Assembly (NCBI GenBank): GCA_029783825.1 | Contig: JAREIK010001718.1 | Location: forward strand, 2,360,898 to 2,424,897 | Source: Sapria himalayana | Lineage: Eukaryota; Streptophyta; Magnoliopsida; Malpighiales; Rafflesiaceae | DNA: 64,000 nucleotides | Direction: 5' to 3' | Shown: positions 1-12,192 of the stretch, one piece after another | Layout: each line of letters starts with the position of its first letter | Numbering within the stretch: position 1 is the stretch's first letter | Made by a program: the position numbers and the translations under genes | The notes under the pieces: generated by a model | Seen by the model: only the letters and a program-made list of their open reading frames with translations | Told to the model about the DNA's origin: nothing | Database searches by the model: none

Positions 1-2480
1 ATTGCATCATCACAACCATCACTATTTGCTGACAGTGATGACTATGTCAATGTCTACTAATAGATGACTAATAGAAATAATCCAATGTTTTGGCTATATT
101 TTGTCTAGAAATATTAAAAGAATATATTTTTATAATTTAAAATTTTTTATATATAGATAGAACATATATTTTTTTTCAAACTCTAATCTCTTCTATCTAA
201 TTGTCTCTTATTGACAAAGACAAAGTCAAATATTAAGTGTGTAAATTATAATTTTATATAAATTCTAGATTAATCAGTGATGGCATACGACGAACAATGA
301 AATAACAAAAATACGAAAGTGTTATGTTGGATGCTATTTAATTTTGCAAGGCACAATACAAATATATATTTTTTATTTTACTTTTATATAATAGAGTTAT
401 AGAAAACTAAATATTTACTTCTATATTTACTCATTCTAATAAATTGAATCATAATAAATTAAATGAAATAAAAATTAACATTTTAGATGATTATGTTGTA
501 GATAATGATATCTCAACCCAAAAGTCTGAAATGCATATAGTCCTATTTCTCTTCATACACTTAAAAAATAGATTGTTTAATAGACAAACTAATATAGTAT
601 GAATCGACTTTAATATACTTATAAATAAAAATTTAGAGGAGTCAAAGAAAACAATTCCTAGTGTACATACTATAAAAAATATATATAATCACAAAACTAA
701 TTGTACGATCAAACACAAAGAATAAATGTTGAATATTATAACAAAAAATATGGTATATAAAAGCATAGGAAAACCTAGTTTAGTCATAACATCATTGAAT
801 TTGGATATATTTCTTGTTTTGTGACCATCTTCATTTATAATTATGAGTTTATAAGAGAATGTATAGCTAAATTAAATGCTATTATGAGTATTCCACTTAA
901 ATTTTCGAAAAATCCTAAACTAGTATATTCTATGTAAAAATATATCCAACTTGCATATCGTATGATCCATAAGTAAACATGTGGAACTAATATTATATAA
1001 AATTTAAAGTTTAATAAATGCTTAATAATTCATATCCTTAGAAAATATAATAGAGTGGTATCAATAAATCTAATATATGAACTACTCCCAAATGACATGT
1101 ATTTTGCATGTGTTATTATCTAATATGTTGATTCTAACTAAAAACTAAATAATAAAACATTAGAGTTTCATGATATATTGTATCCTAATGTTAGGTTTGC
1201 CATATATGACTATCTAATGACCATCTTTATGAAATATGAAATGCAAAATAAATTATGTAGTATCATATTTGATAATATTTTAAATATTGAAGTGATAATA
1301 TATTTATTCATAAAAATTATTAGAGTGAGCCCTGTAACTAAAATATTTCATATTAGATATATTTGTCACACAATAAACATAATAGTACAAGTCATATTAA
1401 AATTAATTTCTTGCTCATTTGAATATGTTGAAAATTAAATAAAATTTATTAACACATCAAATTTATTAACACATCAAGTAAACTATAATAATTTTATAAT
1501 TTATGTGGAGTTAGTAGGACTACAAAGAAAAAACTTCCAACTTGTAGATAAACATCATTAGAATTTAATATACCTAATATTAAATTTATGTATTAGTTAT
1601 CAACATATTATATATGATTTAATGAAAAGTAAAACTAATGAAGTCATAATAAATAAATATGATAGGGATGAAATATATTTTTTATGATACAACAAACTTG
1701 TGTTCATTTATATATACTCCCACATGTTATATCGTGGTTAGATGCATATATAATATTAGTGATGTATTAAAATAGTATGTAAAATACTCATATTTTAGTG
1801 ACATATAGCTATATAGATAGAAAAAAATATTTACAATATTTATCAATAATTCAACCACTTTATAGCTTGGCTACGTGTATTAGCATATGGATCCTAAAGT
1901 TAAGGTCAAAGGAATTAAAATATTATAAAATTAATTATGTAATTGCATAAACCAACCACAAGAACTTGATGATAAAATTTATGAACATTCACACAAATAT
2001 TATATAGATATTACAAAAATAAATATGCTAGTAGTAGTGAGCCTTTGAATATTGTGACTAAAAATTATATATTGAGATGACTAATTTTTCATTCATTTAG
2101 ATAACAATAAATGTTAATATGATTTATCTAATAGGTATGAGTTGTTAAAATATTTAGAAACAGATTACCATTAAAATGTATCACTTATTAATGCAAAATC
2201 CATACTGAATTATTAGAAATTTATGAATGAACCATTTATACATACGATTGAAAATGACTCATGATCTACTGAATCCTCTAGTATCTAACATAGTAACAAA
2301 ATTTACTTTTTCAGTTGTTATTATAATTATAAACTTCAGGACAAATCTGGCATCAGATATTATAAAATCATTGAGATTAAATGATTAGAAAGCTATAAGA
2401 ATGACCTTTCAAGTCCTATAAGATAAGTTCCATGATGAAAATAAAGTTTTGAATAGTCAAGATTATAATTAGATAGATGG
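1..2480 (+). pseudogene. Fossil hAT-superfamily transposase
   Basis: Decayed transposase of a cut-and-paste hAT DNA transposon. Family landmarks appear in the right order on the + strand, in shifting frames with many stops. About 824-862 reads TIFIYNYEFIRE, like the hAT TxHFID..W block. 1349-1390 reads HIRYICHTINIIVQ, like the hAT motif HVRCxAHxLNLIVQ. 1597-1610 reads LSTYY, like WNSTYxM. 1888-1914 reads MDPKVKVKG, like LDPRxKL. 2335-2394 reads FRTNLASDIIKSL followed by ND-stop-KA, like the C-terminal dimerisation block (RxxLxPxxVEALxCxxDW) with the Trp codon turned into TAG. The first 800 bases should hold the BED zinc finger but I could not read one. No terminal inverted repeats or target duplication were found, and the left end may lie outside the window. 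The order of five motifs makes the family call fairly secure; the boundaries are not. Confidence 0.68.
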
Positions 2481-4315
2481 TAGTCCTAATCTAGGACCAA
2501 ATAACAATGGAAGCAATATATATTTTAAAAATTAATTTTTATTATATTTGTTTATTTCATATTCATTGTTCATTAAATATAATTTTGGTGTTTTTATATT
2601 TTTAAAGAATTTGAATGTATTTCATATTGTTGTTAACTTATTAAATGATACAATTCTAGTTTATAAGTAAAAATAGTTTCCTTTTTAAAATTGTTATATA
2701 ATTTTTTTTTCATTGTTCATTTTTTTAATTTCACAAGTACAACTTGTACCAATGTACAGTTTTAGAATACAAGTATACAACACAATTGATGGCCCATTAA
2801 ACCAGACACAACCTCAACCCTTATGACCTATGAGCACTAGAAAGTGACTTGGTATTGGGTAGTTTGCCAATAGCCATGCAACACAGCCACTACCCATCAG
2901 AGCCTAGTCCCTAGAGCTAGTAGCTAGCTAGACACGAACCAAAGTTAGCCACTTGGCTCCTAGATAACCAAGAATTGCCTCCCAGCACAATGTTTCTTTT
3001 TTTATATATATTCAATGCAAGGCAATGTTGAAAATAGTAAAAATTATTTAGATAGAGAAAATAAAAAATAATAAATAGAATAAAGCTAGTAATGTATTGT
3101 TTATTTAGTTCAACATGTAACTTTTACCAAGCAAATATAGCATAACTTCTCTAGCTCTAATTGAGAATGGAATGAACATATTTGGATAAGAGATGACTTA
3201 AAATAGCATTTTGAATGGAGCCACATGCTAGGCTAGTGGCTTGATCTTCTTTAACCATATAAGAGTGGAAGTTCAAAGTACAAAGTTCATGGGTATAATT
3301 CTTTGACTAGTTCATTTAAAATGCATCTTTTAGGCTCTATTAATATATCAATTAAAAATAAATCAATGATATTGTTTTCCATGCATGTTTTATTTTTTTA
3401 TAAATAATATGTATGGGTTTTACTCGATTAAATTTCAATGAAGATAAACATTATTCTAGGGTCTCACCTGCTATAAAATAAAAGTAGTGAGTGATGCTTC
3501 TAATTCAAAATAAAAAAAAATTAAACTTGAAATCTTTATGATACGAAGTACAATCCTAAACCCATCTTTTCCAACTTAACCATCTCATAGATACTAATTT
3601 TCAGTTATGTAGATAGTATGTGAAAGTATTGTATATAGTTTGTTTTGATAACCTATTTTGTATAATCAAAAATATTTTCTATTTTAATATTATTAATGCT
3701 AGTGCAGGAAAGAAAATATTGAAAGATTAGAAATATAGCAATAGCACAATAATGGGGATTCCGCTACCTAGTCAGTGGGTCGAAGAAAATTTTGGAGCAC
3801 AACCCGGCCCATCCAAGTGTTCCGACTTGCTCCGTTATTGAATACCAAGAAACTGTTAATATAAATACTTGTTTTTGTTTTGTTTTTTACTTGCTGCTAT
3901 TTTTCTGTGGGACTATTCATTTTCGTCTCTCTTCTCTGTGCAATTTTCTTCGCGATTGCTGCTCACAACTGTAACAATAATTTTTCGTTATAATCTACAA
4001 ATGTATAAGCATTTTTCTTGTGGATGTAACTAGTCATGTTGAACAACTAGTGAACCACATTATATTCATGTTTCTGTAGTGGTTTGATATACTATGGTTG
4101 TGGATATATCATTTGATATTTTTCTTCTACTTTTGAATTTGTAAATTACAAACCTTATAAGCAAAATTTCTCAATAGAAAGCTATTTAAATTTAGCATAA
4201 AGAAATGCCAAATGACTAGTAATTCAAGTGAAATGCTTTCATTCAAGATTGTGAACAACCATTCAAAAATTAATAATATACATGTCCATATTTTCTAGGT
4301 ATTGCTTTTACTTAT
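2481..4315. other. AT-rich stretch without a recognised gene
   Basis: No coding stretch I can assign. 2760-2995 is less AT-rich than its surroundings and carries no family motif I recognise. Short open frames such as 3792-3974 lack any domain. Probably decayed transposon sequence or simple intergenic DNA. Confidence 0.5.
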
Positions 4316-5501
4316 TGTTTGCTCTGTCTGAGGTGAGTAAATTGATTTATTTTTGGTTTGGTTTGACTTAAATAAAATTATTAGTATGTATAGCATTGTT
4401 TTTTTAATACTTCAACCTTCATTTACATCTATTTTGGATAATAATAGGTTTTAAATTTATTTTATTTTCGCAGCTAAAGTACAACATGGAACAGAAGTAC
4501 ATGGGTATTCCCAACATGGAAACATTAGATACTTCCCATTTTTTGGCATATAGAAAACAAATTTTACAACAAAGAAATAAGAAGATGATACTTCTTTGTT
4601 GTGGCATGTGCATTAGAACACGTGAGAAGAAGAAGAAAAAATGTCCTTTTATTTTATCATGCATGTGACAAAACAAAAGAAGAAAATCAAAAGACATTCT
4701 TATTTTTTTTATTCAAGACTTTGAACAGGATGGAAAAGACATTTTCTTTTCAATGTTTAATTATTGTGGACAAAATAAATGTGTAAGATAAATTAAGTTA
4801 GAGTTTTCTCGTCAATTATATTTCCATCTTAATTAATATTGTACAATTTTTTTGAGAATTATTTTGTTGATGTATCAATTGTTGTCAACTCCTACATCCT
4901 ATTTTATTAATACATCAATTGTTGTCAAGTCCTACATCCTATTTTGTTAATGTATCAATTGATGTTGGTTCCTAAATATTGATTTTCTATTACATAAATT
5001 GTTGTTGATTGATGCCCAATGTTTGATACTCCGAGAAAAACATAACCTAAAGAATATTGCCTACAATTTTTGAAGTGATCAACACAAATATTTTCAATTT
5101 ATATGTCAGTCTACATTTATTTTTTTCATGAATTTTAATTTTTGTAAGTTTTAATCATGATTCTAAACATTGTATCTTGTATGTATGAACAATTCTTAAA
5201 TATATATTTCAGTTGAAATTATTGCATTTCAATTTCTATATATTTTTTTGGAGATTGAGATTACATATGTTATGTTTGTTACATGGTAAATTACTACCAT
5301 AATTATTTATACCAAAAACTCATTGTTAGAACTATTTAAAATAATTCTAATTTTTTCAGAAGTTATAACTAATTAAAATTTCTTTATTAAAAAATTAAAT
5401 TTTAACATAGAATTTAAACATTTTTCCAAATAAATAAAATTTACATCAGCATTTTGGGAAATTTTGAATTTCATTATACTCAAACAAAACTATCCCCAAC
5501 A
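4316..5501 (+). repeat. 5' LTR of Copia-A
   Basis: Left end chosen at tgtttgctctgtctgaggt because it aligns with the element-sense start of the Copia-B 5' LTR (tgttgggtctgcctgagtt). Right end is ccccaaca, the usual close of this family, at 5494-5501. The length of 1186 bp agrees with the other copies. A degenerate primer-binding region follows, and a copy close to the plant copia consensus (tggtatcatagc) lies about 100 bases further on at 5598-5609. Small open frames between 4419 and 4786 lie inside this LTR and are not genes. Confidence 0.65.
4861..5020 (+). repeat. 40-bp tandem repeat, four copies
   Basis: Four head-to-tail copies of exactly 40 bp, starting at 4861, 4901, 4941 and 4981. 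Copies 1 and 2 are nearly identical, copy 3 diverges in its second half and copy 4 is weak. The array lies inside the Copia-A LTR and was not seen at the matching place in the Copia-B or Copia-C LTRs. Confidence 0.85.
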
Positions 5502-5970
5502 AAATAGTATGAAAGAACTAAATACCAACAAAGTTGTATCATGGTTTTAGATGTAACTAAAGTGATGTTAGAATCAGAGTTTTAGATACCACTAAAGTGG
5601 TATCATAGCATTATGATACCAAAAAAGTGTTAGAAGTTTGAGATTGTTGTTTATATTTTTTTTATTTAGTTGGGTTTATCTTTTTTTTTTTTCATTTTCA
5701 TGGAAGATTACTCATTGATGATTAAATTAAATCAAATAAATTATTCTATTTGGAAAAATTGAATGCTAGATTTTTTCACAACTAGGTAGTTTATTATCTT
5801 GTGATTAGGAAACCAAAACATGAGAATGTGTGTAATAAGAAGATTTGCAATTCATAGTTGCTTTCACTATTTGGTCGTGGATATGTATGAATATTTATCA
5901 CTATGTCATCGAGAGATAAGGATAAATAAGTTATGAAAAAAAATTAAAGTCTATGTATTGAAATTATTTT
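5502..5970 (+). pseudogene. Copia-A leader and gag N-terminus (broken)
   Basis: Gag would form the cytoplasmic retrotransposon particle. The reading starts at the ATG at 5700: MEDYSLMIKLNQINYSIWKN, matching the copia gag start (KLxGxNYxxWK). A stop follows directly at the next codon, then MLDFFTT. Further frames resemble the region before the CCHC zinc knuckle, but no knuckle is present. Homology fades at about 5970. The Copia-B gag start at 22955 (-) begins in the same way (MEDF). Confidence 0.6.
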
Positions 5971-6834
5971 GGGGTAAAATAGAATGGAGCCTAAAAAATA
6001 AGCTAGGGTTCACAATTATTTTTTACCCACAAATAAGTTAATTAATCTTTTCATGATTAAATCTTTTAATTTCGCTCCTTTAAACTATTACAAAACACAA
6101 TGATTCAAAAGTTTTTTTTTTTATTTTCACAAAATATATTTTATGTTTTTAATATTAAAATTCCATTTTAATTTTAATTTAAAACACATGACACATTTTA
6201 ATATAATCCCAAATTGAATTCCAAATTATGTGTTAGCATTTTCAAACATTGAAAATTTTTAAAAATAGTTATGCCCAATTTGGTTAATTGAAAATCTCAA
6301 TTATTCAGTCACATAGAATAATATTTTGTTGTAAGAATATATATCAATTATTAAAGTTATTAACCAAATTATTTTAAGAATTACCTTCACACAACCTAAA
6401 TCTATTTTGCCCAAATGGCAAAATACTCAAACAAATATAATTAAAATCACATCCAAATAATTGAAGATAAGGTTCTAAAAACAACCATAGTCTATAAATT
6501 TAAGCATAAACAATAAATTATTGTAGAAAACACTTTTAAATATTCAAAGATATCAATTCTAAATTTTGGAAAAATATTCAATGCTTCTCCTTGTTTCCCA
6601 ATGAAGATTCCAATCACCATTGCACATCACACTCTTAGTATGTCAACCGCATGAATCACCTCATGAATCATTACATTAACTATGCATGATCCTCTTCATG
6701 TCCTCTATACGAACAATATTACAAGAGAAGAAAAATGAGGGAAGAGAAAATATTTGTCAAAACCTTTAGGGTTTTGATTACTCTATTAAAAAATGAGCCA
6801 CTACTTAAAGAATGTATGAATTGTAATACTTAAA
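5971..6834. other. Unassigned segment between gag and integrase of Copia-A
   Basis: About 860 bases that do not read as copia in any frame, placed where protease and the start of integrase should be. They begin near aagctagggttcacaatt and end near aacctttagggttttgatt. The segment could be a nested insertion or unrelated sequence joined after a deletion. I see no open frame, inverted ends or target duplication that would decide. Confidence 0.4.
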
Positions 6835-7135
6835 AAAAGTCAAAGTTCCTTTCGATTCTCACCCCCTTTCGAGGATATCAAATATTCTTGATTTTATTTA
6901 TTTTGATGTTTGCTCTATATAATACAAAATACTCAATGGAGTCTTTTAATTTGTGATATTTATTAAGAGTTACTCTATAAAGAAATGAGTCACTACCTTA
7001 TGGACTGAGTATCAAATCTTCCATGTCTTTAATGATTTCCATGAAAAATTAAGAGATAGACTCGTAGGAAGTTAATCTATATTTGCTCAAATAATAAGAG
7101 AGAGTAATGAGGACAATTTGAAAGTTACTACAAAT

Positions 7136-7370
7136 TGTTATAAAATTAAACTAAACCCGCAATAATTTGAAAGATAGAAAATTCAAAAGTAAAGCAATAA
7201 ATTACATCAGGAAATAAAATACATTCAAAAGAAAATGAGAAATTGGAATACATGGGAATGAATTTCAAAGAAATAGAAAAGCCCTTTATATAGGAAAAAA
7301 TTTGGAAATCTCCAAACAATTTTCCAATGTGGGCAAGGTGATTTTCACCTACCCCCATATTAAAATAACA
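7136..7370 (-). mobile_element. Solo LTR of the Copia-D family
   Basis: 235-bp LTR bounded by TG...CA, flanked by an exact 5-bp target duplication CAAAT (7131-7135 and 7371-7375). On the minus strand it shows the same blocks as the LTRs at 42658-42891 and 50626-50843: a start gggtaggtgaaaatcac, the block cccacattggaaa, then a TATA box. A solo LTR arises by recombination between the two LTRs of a full element. The short minus-strand open frame across it is not a gene. Confidence 0.88.
7283..7292 (-). promoter_or_regulatory. TATA box of the solo LTR
   Basis: tatataaagg on the minus strand, at the position of the TATA box in the two related LTRs (42735 and 50703). Confidence 0.6.
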
Positions 7371-7830
7371 CAAATTTCATGAGATTAGACTTGAGAATAT
7401 ACCAGCCGAGATACATCAATTGAATGATATTTCTAAAGGGATGAATTAGATTATTGATGAGCACGTTTGATGTATACTATATCAAACAAAATTTCTCAAA
7501 GAAGTAAGGGGAGAAACTATATATATATATTTTAATTTAATCAACATGTGTTTTTTTTTTGCTGCCATAGTTGGTGACACTCCAGTTGTTAAGCTAGGGG
7601 GTAAGATGTGTTATGATTATCTTTTTAAAGTAATTGTGTGTAAAGCCTTTATTCACAACCAAAAAGATGAGAGATTAAAATTGGATGACATTTCATATCT
7701 TTGTGTCTTTCTTGGCTATGAACATGAAAAATTTTAGAAATATAATGTGAGGCATGATAGATTGAAAGCTTTTTCAAAGAAAAGATACGACTTTATTAGA
7801 AGACCAACTTGTTAATGATAGTCAACCTAG

Positions 7831-9360
7831 ATTATAAAGACATATTTTAATATTCGGCATATTTACATATAGAACCTCTACACTATATTGAAGTGGTAGA
7901 TATTGCATCATAAGAAACAATAGACGCGTGTGATGCAGATTTCTAGCTGACATGCAACATTTTTTTTTAAATGTTATGTTTAGGTTATAAATACTAAATA
8001 TGGTAAATGATTTTTCAAAAAAGAAAATTATATTACCAAATTATGTTATCTATGTGTATTAGAGCTATATGATCCGACATATTTTTTGAATGATGCTCAA
8101 TATACATATGGGCATTCTTATCATTATGCATTATAAAATCATTCACATGAGAATCATCCTCTGATTCTTGAAACAATTTAGAATCATATTTTACTATGTA
8201 GTAATTTTAATCTATTCTATATTGAGTTTCTATCACATATAGAAATAACAAATTTCTGATATGACTCCATCTCATTAATGTGCACACCTTTTTTGAGCCT
8301 TTTTGTAAATTCACCACTATTAAGAACATAGCAAAATATTTCATTTATGCCATCAATACATTTAATAAGTCATTAACTAGTCAATAGCAATTTTAAATAA
8401 ATAACTAAGACCCTTAGAAAATTAAATGTGACTATGAATACCACAAATAAATGTGCATTTATAATTCAATCTCTTTGTTCATTAAAAATAACATAAATCA
8501 GCCACTAATACATACAAATTAAATTTTTATGTATTTACATTTAAGCAAACATTGTTAAAAAAATAAAATACAAAATATCAACTTAAACATCAAAAATTGC
8601 AACTTTTCACCATCACATTACAATTTAACAACTAAACATAAACCATCGACTAATCCATTTACTTAACCATTTTATAGAATTGCATTCAAGTAAATATTGT
8701 TCAAAAAAAAATTAAACATAAAAGCTTATATAATTCTTTTTCAGCGTAAGCTGTAACATTCCAAAGTTGACACAGCTAACAATGGAAGATCAAAGCTCTA
8801 TTCATATAAATTCCAAAAGGCTCAATTCATCCAATTTACAAAATGTAAAATCTTTTCCATATCTAACACATGAAGATGTAAAAATCAAATTAATTAATTC
8901 CACGCAAACTTAAAATAAATAAATAAATTTCCCTCTCAATTTTATTTACATGACTTACATGGCATAAATATTAAACCATAATGAACTAAAATTGCATTTA
9001 AAAAGCAAGCACCTATGCATCCACGAACTTAATTTCGATTCTATAAATCCCTACAAAAGGTTAAATCATTATTTGACAAGGTAATAAAATATTTGGTAAA
9101 AATTCAATTGAATGTCAACCATGAGTTTCCTTTAAAATCAAACCTTTAGATTCTAAAGTCAACGATCTCATCAAACTTATCATGTAATCTAAAAAAAATT
9201 AAAAGGAAATATATTAAAAAAGATGGGTGAAAATTGATGATTACCCACAAGGGTAGGTAAAAAAAATCACTCTTTAAGGATGGGACAATTTTAAAATGAC
9301 AAGTGTACCCTTATTTTTAATTTTTGTTTTTTAACATTGAATAATTATTTTCATTATAGA
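7831..9360. other. AT-rich stretch without a recognised gene
   Basis: Copia-A homology fades at about 7830. I see no assignable frame, LTR border or inverted ends. 9230-9345 may be the 5' untranslated part of the LINE that follows. Confidence 0.45.
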
Positions 9361-9382
9361 ATGAGTTCATATAACTTTTCAT

Positions 9383-9437
9383 GGATGAATTCTTCGAAAT
9401 CTTCACGGATGAATTCTTCAAAATCTTCATGGATGTG
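9383..9437 (+). repeat. 24-bp tandem repeat in LINE ORF1
   Basis: Two copies and part of a third, period 24 bp, starting at 9383, 9407 and 9431 (ggatgaattcttc...). In frame they give a repeated MNSSKSS peptide. Confidence 0.8.
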
Positions 9438-9530
9438 GCCGTGCAATATACCACCAGTCGTAGTAATAATGATCCCTATGTGTAAGTTTAATGGCATGAA
9501 AGGGATACTTGATTAGTCAATATATAACCT

Positions 9531-9720
9531 CTAAAAATGCTAATCTGTATGAAATTGAAAACAATGAAGGTGTTAATGTGGATAATGTTGGGTATGATCT
9601 TAATTCACATAATTTTTAGTAGCTCTAAAAATGCTAATCTGTATGAAATTGAAAACAATGAAGGTGTTAATGCTAATCTGTATGATCTTGATTAGAATCA
9701 TGGGGTTACTAATGATTCTC
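9531..9720 (+). repeat. 94-bp duplication in LINE ORF1
   Basis: The stretch beginning ctaaaaatgctaatctgtat at 9531 recurs at 9625, with about 50 bases identical. A further short copy of gctaatctgtatgatcttga follows near 9672. Period 94 bp, which is not a multiple of three. Confidence 0.8.
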
Positions 9721-10980
9721 ATGAAAGTTATTATAATGATATGTCTTTGGATACTGTTAATTGCATGAAAGGCACAGGTGCACCTTCTGGATATTTAAGC
9801 AACCAAGGCAGAACTAGAAATACTAATGGGGAAAAGTTAGAGGCAATACAAGGTCCTAACACCAATATTAATAGTCTTAAGGCAGTGAGCCTCATTGATA
9901 CTAAATCAAGTCATGGAGCTAAAAATATTGACTCTATTGAACCCTTGAATGATAGAGGTAAAGAAAAGCTTTCTAATATCAGAACCTATGGAAAGAACAA
10001 AGCTCCTTGGAGTAGTTTATTCGCTGGGAATTGATATATTGCTAATGCCACTAAGTTATCTTATATTGCTCCTAAACAGCATGGTAATGCATGTTTCGAG
10101 GAGCAAGATTTACTCATCAGAATATTATACTAGAAAAATTACTAAGTGAGATATTTTGTTATGAGAAATCTCGGACAAATTTTGTTGAGGAGATTTATGG
10201 AAGAGTAATAGAGAATAATTCCACAAATTATCTAGCACCCAAGTGGCTGGATAGTTTTAATGTTTAAAACATACGATGAAATGGATGAGATCCTTAATTC
10301 AAGCCCCTACTTAGTATTTGATCATCCGTTGTATATTAAACTCCTTCCGGTTGGTTTTCACTATGGGTTGAAAGAAATGGCAAGGATCCCAATATGGGTG
10401 AAGCTTCCTACCTTCCCAATCCATCTCTGGAACTTCAGAAGGTTGAGTAGTAGCAAGTTGCCTTGGAAAACCCATACACGTGGACAAATTAATGTCAAAT
10501 ATCTCAAAAATAGTATTCATGAGAGTGCTAGTAGAGATAGACTTGAAAGAGGATCTAATAGATGAAATCTTTTTAAAATTTTCAGATAGATAAAAAATTT
10601 GTCAACCAGTTATATATTAAAGTATGCCCCCATACTATAAGCATTGTAGCATATTTGGACATTTGGTTGATGTTTGCTGAGTGAAAGATAGAAAGAAGGA
10701 AACAGGAGATCCCCCAACTCTAGCAGGCCCAACAAGCATAGAGGAAGGAAAAGAAGATGGTTCCCCCCAATAAGAGGGTGAATGTCTGCTAGAAGATTTT
10801 GTAAGGGAGGAGGCCCTAACTGCTCAACTTGAGTCAAAGAATGATGCAAATAGAGAGGACGAGGAAGGCTTACTGTGGTGAAAGCAAAAAAGAAAAAGGA
10901 CCCGAACAATCAAAGGGAGGGTCCATCCTCGAACCTTAGAAATAAAGCCAGGATGAATGCAGCAGCTAAAGGGATTCGTC

Positions 10981-12192
10981 CCATATGGGCCAGCACATGA
11001 AGGTTTTAGGGGTCCTCAACCCCTTAAAAAATGAGGTTTTGGTGCTTTGGTTTTTTTGTTTGGAGGTTTTTCTTTTGGAGTTTTAGAGGGTGGAATAGGG
11101 GTAGATCATTTGGTCTCTCCCACTTACATTTTCTAAAGGGTTTTTGGGGAGAGATGAGGACACCCCAATGGGTAAGCAGTGATCTGCCTGATTTTTAAAA
11201 TAATATAGTTTGTGTATGTGAATGTATGCAGAAGCCTGCAAGAGCTAAGGAGAGCTCTACAACTGATAGTACTGTCATGTAACAAAGCTAAATGTGTACT
11301 GCCATATAAAGAGACCAGTCATGGGGGTCTTGGTGTGAACCATTGAAAATGCATGTGGAATGTGCTATAAATCTAAATTTCTAAAAAACCACTAGAAAGT
11401 ATTAATGCGCATGAACTCTCTAGAACGGGTGGATTTCTATATAATATGTAGTATTGTTTGGTGGATGAGCATATAGACATGGGCCCTTGGGTTTCTTATG
11501 TTATAAGGGTGGATTATGATTTGAATTTGCCAAACATAAAATTTTGGAATGGCTGGAGGATCACGAATGCCAGGGGTGAGTGCAATATAAAAGGTGAGGC
11601 ATTATGTGAGAGATGGGGAAATGATGTAAGGACAATGAACATGTATGGGGTGTGAGATGTTCATGTGTAAAATGTAAGGTCAAGAGATGCTCATGTGTAT
11701 ATGTTGTATTGTGTGAGAGGGAGGAGAAGGGATTTTCTTGTAAGAGTAGTCTGGGATCTATTGGCTTGGGGAGTGGAGAGGGCTGCCTAAGGGCATTCCA
11801 AGGGAGAAATGATTGATCCACTGGAGTATTCCCAAATGAAATCCACTAAAACAAATATTTGCATGTATTCTCTGCTTGAAATGTATGAATGTATAGGGGT
11901 ATTAATCATGCACGTAGAAGTGGAATATGGGCTAGAACTACCTTTTGGTAATTCTATGCAAAACCTGGAGTTGCAAAGGGCCTTCTCTTGTATCGGATGA
12001 TAATGTACAAAGTGTGAGCTATTAAGGTGTGAGAGCAAAAAAATATTTTGTAAGGGTAGCTGGAATTCTCTATTCATGTGCATGTGCAAAAGGGGCTGGA
12101 TTAATGTGTGCTATATGGAATGCTATATGGATGCTATGTAATGCTGAATGCAAAACTTGATTATAATGGAGAGGGAGCATGCAGCATCTTAA
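10981..12192 (+). other. Spacer between LINE ORF1 and ORF2
   Basis: No conserved domain read here. The stretch is less AT-rich than the flanks and carries several G-rich runs. Open frames at 11458, 11561 and 11787 have no family motifs. Unusually long for an L1 inter-ORF spacer, so it may hold a degraded ORF1 tail or a small insertion. Confidence 0.4.

Larger units (their letters stand above)
4316..7830 (+). mobile_element. Copia-A: truncated Ty1/copia retrotransposon
   Basis: Remnant of a Ty1/copia LTR retrotransposon. It has a 5' LTR (4316-5501), a gag start (5700) and integrase-core remnants (6835-7830). Reverse transcriptase, RNase H and the 3' LTR are missing. The LTR start and end match those of Copia-B (18137-24352) and Copia-C (52579-58830), so the three are one family with LTRs of about 1.15-1.24 kb, TGTTGGG...CCCAACA. 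The integrase is split by a solo LTR of the Copia-D family at 7136-7370, and an unexplained segment (5971-6834) separates gag from integrase. It cannot be active. Confidence 0.72.
6835..7830 (+). pseudogene. Copia-A integrase, split by a solo LTR
   Basis: Integrase inserts the cDNA into host DNA in the nucleus. From 6845 the sequence reads FDSHPLSRISNILDFIYFDV, the start of the copia integrase core. The segment before 7135 holds a degraded IRxDNGGEYxGxF block (NNKRE). After the solo LTR the frame resumes with IRLENIPAEIHQLND, equivalent to GIxxxxTxPxTPQxNGxxER. 7640-7734 reads KAFIHNQKDERLKLDD then CVFLGYEHEKF, the conserved end of the core. There are several stops and shifts. Removing 7136-7370 and one CAAAT copy restores the alignment, so the LTR landed in a once-continuous gene. 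Confidence 0.75.
9361..10980 (+). pseudogene. LINE ORF1 (DUF4283-like, zinc knuckle), broken
   Basis: ORF1 of plant L1 elements is the RNA-binding partner of the retrotransposition particle. The reading starts with MSSYNFSWMNSSKSS at 9361. A longer open stretch at 9741-10034 ends APWSSLFAGN, the usual motif just before DUF4283. The domain continues in other frames: ARIPIWVKLPTFPIHLWN at about 10380-10433 is its most conserved part (PxWVxLPxLPLxLWN). 10627-10680 reads PPYYKHCSIFGHLVDVC, a CCHC knuckle whose first Cys has become Tyr. A basic tail runs to about 10980. Two short tandem duplications (9383 and 9531) lengthen the N-terminal part. At least four frame breaks. Confidence 0.75.

Noticed and set aside
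4419..4786. Overlapping small frames on both strands taken as host genes
   Set aside because: They lie inside the Copia-A LTR, whose borders match two other LTRs.
10610..10909. 99-codon minus-strand frame
   Set aside because: Antisense to LINE ORF1, where the plus strand carries the CCHC knuckle; no motif of its own.
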